Source: Intoshia linei
Lineage: Eukaryota; Orthonectida; Rhopaluridae
Length of the DNA stretch: 41,327 nt
Assembly (NCBI GenBank): GCA_001642005.1
Contig: LWCA01000195.1
Span: 1 to 41,327, forward strand
Reading direction: 5' to 3'
The notes under the pieces are model-generated. The model did no database searches. It had not been told where the DNA came from and saw only the letters and a list, made by a program, of their open reading frames with translations. This document shows, piece by piece, positions 35,001 to 41,327 of the stretch. Numbering within the stretch: the stretch's first letter is position 1; each line of letters starts with the position of its first letter. The translations under genes and the position numbers were made by a program.

Positions 35001-38000
35001 GAAAAAGATGGATCTAATGTTTATAGATCAGAATTTATGAAAATTATTCGAAATTTAATTAAATTTGAAATTAGAGCATCATACTTCACATCTGTGTCAG
35101 AAATAAGGTAATAAACTACATTATTTAAAATTAAGCAACCTATAATTTAATTTCTAATACATTTTTTCGAGAGTGACGTTTTATCGCAAACGTCATTGTT
35201 ATAAATTGAAACCCTTAAGGTCAAAAACCTAAATTATCCTTTATTTTTTGAAATAAAAAGAGTCTAGAATTTAAAAAAACATACAATACAATAAAAACAC
35301 AAATTAAACTCTGGGACAGTTTTTAACTTGCAAGATTTGATAGTTATTATAAATATTTTTTTATAAAAACCTAATGTTCATCTCAGATAATAATCAAGGT
35401 ATGAGGATAATGACCCTGGCATACATAAATACCAAAAATTGTATATATTTTTTGAAATTTAGATTGTATGATGTATCATTACAATATGCAGTAGAGAAAA
35501 CCTCGAGTGATGAGAACTATGAAAGAGCAAAAAGTGTAGAACAGTGTACATGTCCAAATACTTTTAGTGGGACGTCCTGTGAAGTAAACATATATTTTTT
35601 ATCATTTATCAAATTATGTAATAATTATAAATGTACAGGATGTATTTTAATGATTATTTGGGTGATACTTTATAATTTATAAAATGTTCCAAATATTAAT
35701 TCATTTTTTATTTCACATTTTTATACCCAATTCGTAAATTACTAATTACTATTTACATATTTCTGAGTTTTTTATATATATATTAATAATTATGGTTTAT
35801 CAAATAAATTTAATTTCAACAATATGTATGCATAAATACTATAAATTTGACACAAGTAAATATGCGTATAAGTCGAACTGAGCCTTTAAAAATAATTTTA
35901 AAAATTAGATCCTAAATTTTATAATTATTCAGAATTTAAAAAATTATACAAAAGCATATTTACAGGAATACATAACTTTGTGGAACACGCTACTTATTAG
36001 AAGAAATAAATAACAAATTAAGCAAATATTTTTTACGTTTATAAAATTTTAATAATTTTATACTTGTCTATTTAACTAAAAATTATAAAAAAAATTATAT
36101 AATTTTAGAGCTGTTCATTAGGATATTATCAAGATTATATTAACGGTGAACATGTTTGTAAAGAATGTGATTGTAATGGTCAAGCTGATACATGCAATTC
36201 TAAAAATGGACAGTGTTATATATTAAACTCAGAAAATAATTTAATCAAGGTAATTTCATCGGCGAACATTCATTTGAGCGACACGTTAGAGCAGTGGTAT
36301 TCAACGTGCAACCGTGGCAAATACATCTGATCATAATGCAATGTATCATTTTACTTCAAATTGAAAAGTTAAAATGAGATTTTATTCAAGGTCTATTTAA
36401 AATATTTTAATCAAAAAGTTACATTCTTGACTTTGCCCCAGTTTCTCAAATGTTAGCGAAGGGCACACAAAATCAAGGCAGTCACTGATATCTTTTTTTA
36501 TGTCTTCCACTCTAATGTATCAACAAATCGGTTTTTAATGGAACTTTTTTCTGTTGTCCAATTATTATTAATTATTTACCGAAAAATTAATGATTAATGT
36601 TTTTTCAAAAAAGTATTAGTAAAAGGAGATTTTTCAAATTTTTTTAAAATTAGGTTTTTTCTTATTGAATCAGTCAAAAAAATTTTTGATCTAAAAATTT
36701 GGTTAAATGGGATTTTTCATAAAAATATTAGTAAGCGATTTTTTTCCTTAAGGGTTGGTAAAATTTGGTTTTTCTTTTAGAATCAGATAGGGTAGTTTCT
36801 ATTCTAAAACTTTGGTAAAAATAGATTTTTAAAAAAAATATTGGTAAAAAGGGATTTCTTCCTTAAGGGTTGGTAAAATTTTGGTTTTTTCTCATAATAT
36901 TATATTAAATTGGACGATTTAATGAAATATGTTAAAAATTGTAGATTAGCCTACAATCATTTAAATTTTCGTATTCACCTCTCGGGGTGACTGGTCACCA
37001 CATGAGTACTGCATTAATCCTACTATTGATATTTATTCCGTTTCAGATAAATGACAAATGTGGTGTTAATTTATATGAGTCAATTAAGGATTTTGTGCTT
37101 AATTTAGGTCCACAGTAAACTTTCTCAATGTCGAAGTAAATTTTGTGCGGCCATAGTATCAATGAGAAAAATAGCATTGTGGCTAAATTGGTGAAAAGGT
37201 TGTGTATATTTGCGTTAAAGCGATACATCTTAGAGTAACATAATCATCGATTTTGTTAATTAATCATAATATTTAATTTTTGATAATATTTTTGTGGTTT
37301 CTTCAAGGTTTTTTTAATGACAATGACCAAAATTTTATCACCAAAATCTTTAAAACATGGTAGAAAATAATATTCCCTTCAAAAACCTACATTATTTTGG
37401 TCCAAAAAATATCTTCGAAATCCTTAAAACTTGAATGAAAAAAACTTCCCTTAAAAAACCAACTTTAAATCTAAATTTATCATCAAATAAGCAAATAAGC
37501 AAATAATTAAAGTAAAACAAAATTTTTTTATGATGTTAATATATATGAAAATTATTGTCTGCTTTGGCCCCCTTGGGTTATATCCCAGTTTATTACAAAA
37601 TTAAATAAATTGAAATGTGTACAATGTAGGGCTGTAGAAACAATTATATTGGAAAAAATTGTAACAAATGCCCAGAAGGTTATTATGAAAATACTAATCG
37701 TAGAAGATGTGACCCATGCCTGTGTCCAGACGAAGAAAGAGTGTAATACATTATTTATTAATACTGATCATAAAATATATTAAATTTTAGATTTGCAACA
37801 ACGTGTATACCTGATGAGTACTTTGTAACTCACACATGTGTGTGTAAAGAAGGGTATATAGGAAAATATTGTGACCAGTAATATTTATACGATAATTTAT
37901 AGCATTTATACCAATTATATTGCCACATGATATGATACGTACAATGTAATCCTTTAGGCTATTAATGTTGGGGTTACCAAAAATTTTCTGGATCTTTGTT

Positions 38001-40083
38001 AACCAATTTTACTATAAAAATATGTAATAGTAGCATTCGGCGTAAATTTATACGTTTGAATGTAATTATAAATTAGGTGTGATATTGGATACGCGGGTAT
38101 TACACAATTATCTGGTGGACAATGTAAGAAATGTGAATGTAACGATAATATTGACATGTCGGACCCTCACTCATGCGATAGATTTACTGGAAAATGTTTA
38201 AAATGTATTAATAATACAACAGGAAATAAATGCGAAAATTGTTTAATCAATTTTTATGGAAATGCAATTAACCACCAATGTCGAAGTACATACTTTTATT
38301 ACAATTTAATAAATACAATTTAGAATGCGAATGCGATAAATATGGAACCAAGACATGTAAAAGTGATTCAGGAAAATGTATATGCAAGGAAAATGTTATC
38401 GGAATAACATGTGACAAATGCAAGGTGAATTGAACAAAAAATCATTTAATTTTCTTTTTTACAAACAAATATTTTTATTTCAAAAATTTTATAGTTAAAT
38501 TATTATGGTATAAATTCTGGGAATGGTTGCTTACCATGCAATTGCAAAATTTTTAAAAATTTCAAATTAATTTCAAATGAAAATTCAACTCATCCTATAG
38601 AAAGTGCTCCAGAATGCGATATAGAATCTGGTAAATGTAATTGTCCTTATGGAGTTGGAGGTCGAGATTGCAGTGAATGCTTACAAAATTATTGGAATTA
38701 TAAACCTTCAGGGTGTTCCGGTAACTCAATCAATTATTTTATATTTTAAAAAACGGCGTAAAAAAAATCAATTAAATAATTATAAATTAGAATGTAAATG
38801 CGATAGTAAAGGGTCGATATCATGCAGCAGTGAAACGGGAGTATGTGAATGTGCTCAAGGGTATGTTGGCACAGATTGCGAAAATTGTGAAAAAAGATTT
38901 ATAAATCAGAATAATACATGCAAAGGTATTTAAATTTTTTAAAATTAATATTAATTATATACTATTTTATTGAATAGCTTGTGATAATTGTGTTCACCAA
39001 TTAATTGATGAATTTGAAATTTTAAAGAAACGTAATGATGAATTTAACAAAATAATGGTTAATCTCACATCGTCTGGTGTCATTTCAAATATTTTCAATT
39101 ATATTCAAAATAAAATTGATGGTTTTAAGGTATTCTTTTTATAAATTTTGATCAATTTTTATTTAGAAATATTTCCATAATATTAATTCAAATGCTACAA
39201 ATTCTTTAGAATTTAGTTATTATGAAAATACTATGGAAAATTTTCATTCGACAAACCAAAATGTAAAATATAACTCATATATCATTTGTGGTATGATTCC
39301 GTTTAGGCGCTATTTTTATAAAATGGCACAAAAAAATCGTTTTAATTAAAACCACTTTGTGTTATCTAATTTAATATTATAAGCATCGAATCATATATAA
39401 ATTTAGTGGGTGACCCAGACCAGAACCTACATTAGACGAACAGAGCATCAAAAATAGACCATACCCACCTCGTCAATGTCGGGGCATGACAGTTTAAATT
39501 TGACATATAAAATAGTTATACTTATAATTTATAAATTGACATACAAAATAATTTTTTTAATTTTGTATTTGGAAAAATTCGGAACCATTTTACAAAAATT
39601 TCGTTGAGGTCACTAAGAGGGCTTGGTACGGTCGGTTATGTTTGTGAATTGGGTGAAACCGAAATTTTATATTATTAATTTTGAATTTTTCATCGACATT
39701 TTTGCCTTAATCATTCGGAATGAGCGTTAAAAATTTTTTCTGTGTCGATGGTAATGTAAATATTCTTTAGGTCGTTTCACAAAAAATCATGAGTCATGAC
39801 AACTCCTTACTTATTGTATATAAAGGGTTTTCAAACATTTATAGTCATTTTTCAATTAATAATATTTGTAATATTTTTATTGAAAATATACAGAATCTCA
39901 AAATTTAAAAATTAAACCACTCAACACGTGATTATACTTTATAATCATTTTTATTATTTTACTTTATTTAGTTCAATACACTTAAAAAATTAATAAATAT
40001 CGAAAAACTTGATTATACAAGTGCATTAGAGAAGTCAATGGCTGTTCAAGTTATTTTTAATGAATATTTTGAATTTTATAAAA
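19004..40083 (+). CDS. LanA: Laminin subunit alpha (LanA / alpha-3/5 type), 3' end outside the window
   Basis: Long arm of a secreted basement-membrane heterotrimer (alpha, beta, gamma). I join 36 exons, 6,733 coding nt or about 2,244 aa, in one continuous frame. Exons 1-18: 19004-19480, 19526-19765, 19832-20002, 20038-20257, 20579-20788, 21871-21967, 22061-22968, 23887-24042, 24093-24192, 24273-24429, 25712-26370, 26407-26518, 26557-26639, 28284-28353, 28401-28533, 28979-29258, 30228-30433, 30844-30974. Exons 19-36: 31019-31089, 31478-31622, 31675-31815, 31869-32033, 33284-33385, 34863-34946, 34986-35107, 35463-35583, 36109-36249, 37630-37742, 37791-37877, 38077-38285, 38324-38424, 38495-38720, 38791-38925, 38978-39129, 39167-39262, 39972-40083. 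The ATG at 19004 directly follows an in-frame TAA and opens a signal peptide. Domain order matches Drosophila LanA as I remember it; the coiled coil has just begun and the LG domains must lie downstream. Confidence 0.93.
20995..21440. repeat. Foldback-type repeat arms with GC-rich palindromes in laminin intron 5
   Basis: The left part (about 20995-21130) has AATCCTTAAGGGAAAAATCG-type units; 21340-21440 has oppositely oriented pieces (GGATTCTTAAGAAAAAATT). Between them lie local palindromes: AAGGGCC TAC GGCCCTT near 21232-21248, plus CGCTTCGCTCG and CCACGAAGTGG. Probably a decayed non-autonomous element. Confidence 0.55.
21790..21828. repeat. hAT-type element end, partner not found
   Basis: Read on the minus strand this is CAGCGGTTCCAAAATGGGG, a common hAT terminal motif. 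I could not find the other end or a target duplication within intron 5. Confidence 0.4.
24470..25039. mobile_element. hAT-type MITE in laminin intron 10, with nested family A repeat
   Basis: Starts CAGGGATTCTCAAAATGG and ends TTATGAACCCCTG (ends inverted: CAGGGrTTC). Flanking 8-mers are ATATAGAG at 24462-24469 and ATGTAGAG at 25040-25047 (7 of 8 alike). A reversed family A fragment (about 24670-24900, including the TG-rich run as CACACAGACAAAC) is nested inside. The element also contains the assembly gap at 24508-24510. Confidence 0.75.
24508..24510. other. Assembly gap (NNN) inside a poly-G run
   Basis: The same sequence, TGGACGATATCACCCCAGGG, occurs at 24475 and again immediately after the gap at 24511, each followed by a run of G. 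This looks like two read ends of one locus placed side by side rather than a true duplication. Confidence 0.8.
27065..27675. mobile_element. Foldback-like element of tandem 30-bp units in laminin intron 13
   Basis: From about 27215 to 27630 there are over a dozen tandem units of about 30 bp with the consensus GTTGGTAAAACTSGATTTTT followed by CCCTTAAG. The left end (27080-27200) carries the same units in reverse orientation (ACCCTTAAGGGAAAAATC...). The outermost about 65 bp are inverted copies: left ATCCAATCATTTTTACTAAA..., right the reverse complement of ...GTAAAAATTATTGGAT. Long inverted repeats made of tandem ~30-bp units are the known design of Foldback (FB) elements. Confidence 0.7.
29302..29630. 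mobile_element. hAT-type MITE in laminin intron 16
   Basis: 329 bp, starts CAGGCGTCGGCACAAGTGAC and ends GGTGGCCGACCCCTG, so both ends read CAGGxGTCGGC. Flanks CTATAAAA (29294-29301) and CTCCAAAA (29631-29638) agree at 6 of 8 positions, consistent with an old 8-bp target duplication. Confidence 0.75.
29866..30167. mobile_element. Second decayed MITE in laminin intron 16
   Basis: Starts near AGGGCTGTGGAGAGGAGG and ends near CTGACTCTCCACTGTC; the ends are inverted around GTGGAGAG. No clear target duplication, so the boundaries are approximate. Confidence 0.5.
30291..31760 (+). other. LanA: Laminin alpha: second LE block
   Basis: Exons 17-21. Modules start [32 protein letters not shown], and the half-module [11 protein letters not shown] that the next laminin IV domain interrupts. 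Exon 18 keeps the motif [15 protein letters not shown] with GFDKIIGC, close to LanA. Introns include 44, 52 and 53 bp. Confidence 0.9.
31199..31424. mobile_element. hAT-type MITE remnant in laminin intron 19
   Basis: 226 bp between TTTAGATT (31191-31198) and TTTAGATA (31425-31432), 7 of 8 alike. Left end AGGGGTTCTTAAACTCAG; right end, read inverted, GCAAAAGTTCCCAAAGTGGG. Both resemble the hAT end motif GGTTCyyAAA. Confidence 0.6.
32138..33050. mobile_element. hAT-type non-autonomous element, 913 bp, in laminin intron 22
   Basis: Starts CAGTGATTCTTAACCTGGGC and ends ...AAAGGTTAAGAACCACTG; the inverted ends agree at 15 of 16 bases (CAGTGrTTCTTAACCT). Flanks ATCTAAAA (32130-32137) and GTCTAAAA (33051-33058) agree at 7 of 8 bases. 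Subterminal GGGCGAT and ATCGCCC motifs also pair. No transposase frame inside. Confidence 0.9.
33386..34862. other. Laminin intron 23 with repeat remnants
   Basis: 1,477 bp. The first 500 bp are very AT-rich with TA-type runs. 33940-34105 includes ACGGCGGACCGG and the inverted hAT-like end CAGCGTTTCCAAATGCCAG. 34360-34620 holds foldback-type units in reverse orientation (for example TTTACCAATTCTTAAACC). No coding sequence seen. Confidence 0.6.
35130..35340 (+). repeat. Dispersed repeat (family A) fragment in laminin intron 25
   Basis: Matches the modules at 3.8 and 9.0 kb: TTTCTAATACA, TTTTATCGCAAA, AAGGTCAAAAACC, then AATTATCCTTTATTTTTTG and GTCTAGAATTTAAAAAA. Confidence 0.7.
36250..37629. 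other. Laminin intron 27 with foldback-type repeats
   Basis: A hAT-like end CAGTGGTATTCAACGTGCAA at 36292 has no visible partner. 36600-36900 holds units such as CCTTAAGGGTTGGTAAAATT; 37290-37470 holds oppositely oriented, weaker ones. The rest shows nothing I can identify. Confidence 0.55.
36600..36900. repeat. Diverged 30-bp unit array in laminin intron 27
   Basis: CCTTAAGGGTTGGTAAAATT appears twice about 110 bp apart (near 36748 and 36862), with weaker units between, matching the unit of the array at 27.2-27.6 kb. Confidence 0.65.
38978..40083 (+). other. LanA: Laminin alpha: start of the coiled-coil long arm (domain II)
   Basis: Exons 34-36. Opens with [20 protein letters not shown], where the short cysteine motif precedes the heptads, as in the LanA stretch with NNCHHALLDVTDRM. 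Helical, Asn/Lys/Glu-rich sequence follows ([25 protein letters not shown]). This part normally trimerises with the beta and gamma chains. Exon 36 ends phase 1 at 40083 and no next exon is found in the window. Confidence 0.85.
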
Positions 40084-41327
40084 GTAATTTTATTTTATTT
40101 ACTACAGGCTAATTCGTATTTAACTGAATTCCTCGTTAACAGAAAAAAATCCTGATTAACAGACTGTCAATATTTCTAAGTACAAAAATTCAGTTAAATT
40201 TTAACTTAATATGAATAGCATCATAATTATATTAAAGCTTTTTCGGTTCAAATTATAAATTTTCATCTTCATATTAAACTTTATTTGATATAATTCAGTG
40301 AAATTTTTACTAAAGAATGTTATTGTTGTTTGTCACGTTTTAATTACTACGAAATCATGTTATTATCTGTAATGGAAATGTATGTGTATAAACGATTTAG
40401 TTAATTTTATTATAAGTCGTTACAGATTGATAATATAAAATCAATAAGGAGTTAGTAAACTAAAGTTTACTACATCTTCCTTGTTAGTTTAAAATCTTGG
40501 TATTTTGAGGGTAAGTGTATTTCTCTTTGAGAAGTTCTTGTACGGTATAAATTTTGGACATTATTTTTGATCAGTCAATTTTTTCTCATCACGCCTAAAT
40601 GAGGCCGTTAAAGGAAATGTCACCTTTTCCAAAGAAGTTACAAGATCTTTCAAATGTTCTTTCCGATCTTTCTCTTTTTTATTAACATTTGCAGCGTCTT
40701 TAATACATTCTGATATAAATTGAGATATAACTGAACAAATACTAGGTTTTTCAGTTTATGATTCAAAATAGTTATTAACTACTATATCAGTAACAGTATC
40801 CAAAAGTATCTAATACACATTAGAGTGTCACACCCATCAAAGAATCAAGGGCAATTAGCACTAAAAGTGTGTATTTTTATAATAGAAAAACTAATTCGCA
40901 ATCAAAAATATTTAACGCTATCTATTCGAGTTGCGTTTGTCATTTTAAATGTCACTGTATAAATATTATGAAGAAATTAAAACTGAACTTTATTTTAACG
41001 GAAATCAAGGTTTGAACTTTTAAACGTGGTACCGCCTTTATAATACTGTTCTTTATGTTTAGTTATACAGTTTTTATTTTTAAATTTGTTTCTAGCTCAA
41101 TTTTTTTGGATTTTATTAACGATTTAATTTCTCGAATTCTGGTTATTTATAATGTAATAAATTCATTCAAATACAAGACATTCACGATCTTGTTAGTCAT
41201 GTTTGTAGCAATGAAGCTATGTTTGCATTGAATGAAGTCATGTTTGCAATAAATATGGTCAATACAGAGATTGCATAATATACCAAAATTTATTAGATAT
41301 TTTTTGTTAAAATAACTTTTAAATTAT
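40084..41327. other. Laminin intron (open), with antisense coding-like remnant
   Basis: The acceptor-like site at about 40109 would give an immediate stop in the laminin frame, so I treat this stretch as intron. It contains the minus-strand frame at 40561-40758, the repeat shared with 10048-10090, and a short tandem repeat near 41188-41250 (three loose copies of CATGTTTGCA...GAA). Confidence 0.55.
40561..40758 (-). pseudogene. Unrecognised coding-like minus-strand frame in laminin intron
   Basis: A clean frame of 65 codons ends at a TAA at 40563-40561. Composition is protein-like, with charged helical residues such as CIKDAANVNKKEKDRKEHLK followed by DLVTSLEKVTFPLTASFRRD. It is preceded in frame by one TAA (about 40759-40761) and then by about 15 further plausible codons (DTVTDIVVNNYFES). 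Family not recognised. It may be the last exon of an unknown nested gene, or a decayed copy; the shared repeat immediately upstream links it to the remnant at 10.1-10.35 kb. Confidence 0.4.

Larger units (their letters stand above)
31761..35530 (+). other. LanA: Laminin alpha: laminin IV type A (L4) domain
   Basis: Exons 21-26. Recognisable segments are [20 protein letters not shown], followed by SYSIWFS, and the C-terminal [12 protein letters not shown]; in LanA these correspond to the PAYFGVLDYL...SAYGGDLAYTLHF part and the YLTLA part. The domain is more compact than in LanA as I remember it and rich in Asn and Lys. Exon 23 uses donor GTAATC and exon 22 an unusual GTCAAT donor, so these borders are the least certain. 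Confidence 0.82.
35531..38977 (+). other. LanA: Laminin alpha: third LE block
   Basis: Exons 26-33. It begins with the second half of the interrupted module ([15 protein letters not shown]) and continues with [43 protein letters not shown] and CKCDSKGS modules. Exon 28 ends phase 2 at 37742, joining DEER to VFATTCIP, where LanA has CPLPFDSNNFATSC. Several introns are 38-70 bp. Confidence 0.9.

Noticed and set aside
41188-41260. Possible further laminin coiled-coil exon
   Set aside because: A short frame exists after an AG but it ends at a stop, shows no clear donor and overlaps a short tandem repeat; unsupported.

Overview
The window is strongly AT-rich animal DNA with spliced genes, many very short introns and many degraded transposable elements. 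Gene content (a KDEL receptor, an OSGEP/Kae1 relative, an MNX/HB9 (exex) homeobox gene, a canopy-type saposin-like protein and a LanA-type laminin alpha chain) points to a metazoan. The laminin and homeodomain look most like arthropod ones, and an insect is my best guess; the taxon cannot be named from sequence alone. All gene models were built by hand: exons were joined at GT/AG sites so that the reading frame and the remembered family alignment continue. No RNA evidence or database search was available.

Layout. 1-1578: intergenic, no gene recognised. 1579-2850 (+): complete KDEL receptor, five exons, 212 aa. 2957-9879 (-): complete but very diverged OSGEP/Kae1, nine exons, about 320 aa. It is tail-to-tail with the KDEL receptor, and its large fifth intron holds a decayed Tc1-like transposon. 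9880-13341: intergenic, mostly repeats (a 1.5-kb dispersed element, a 330-bp hAT-type MITE with a perfect 8-bp target duplication, and a coding-like remnant). 13342-14529 (+): small MNX/HB9-type homeobox gene with an N-terminal eh1 motif and a 17-nt microexon. 14548-15507 (-): canopy homolog (CNPY2 type), five exons, 213 aa, ending KHEL, with its stop only 18 bp from the stop of the homeobox gene. 15508-19003: intergenic repeats. 19004-40083 (+, open at its 3' side): 36 exons encoding about 2,244 aa of a laminin alpha chain: signal peptide, LamNT, 11 LE modules, a laminin IV-like region, more LE modules, a second laminin IV domain, LE modules and the start of the coiled coil. 40084-41327: most likely laminin intron, with a coding-like antisense remnant.

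The genes do not form a pathway. There is one thematic link: canopy proteins are ER-lumenal and usually carry an HDEL-like retrieval signal, which the KDEL receptor reads. Laminin is a secretory-pathway cargo.

I found no convincing new multi-gene system. The observations most worth checking are: an OSGEP homolog that keeps all four metal ligands but has lost its nucleotide-binding loops; widespread 34-54-bp introns; a foldback-like element built of about 30-bp tandem units; a three-arm inverted repeat in an OSGEP intron; and several hAT-type MITEs with recognisable target-site duplications.
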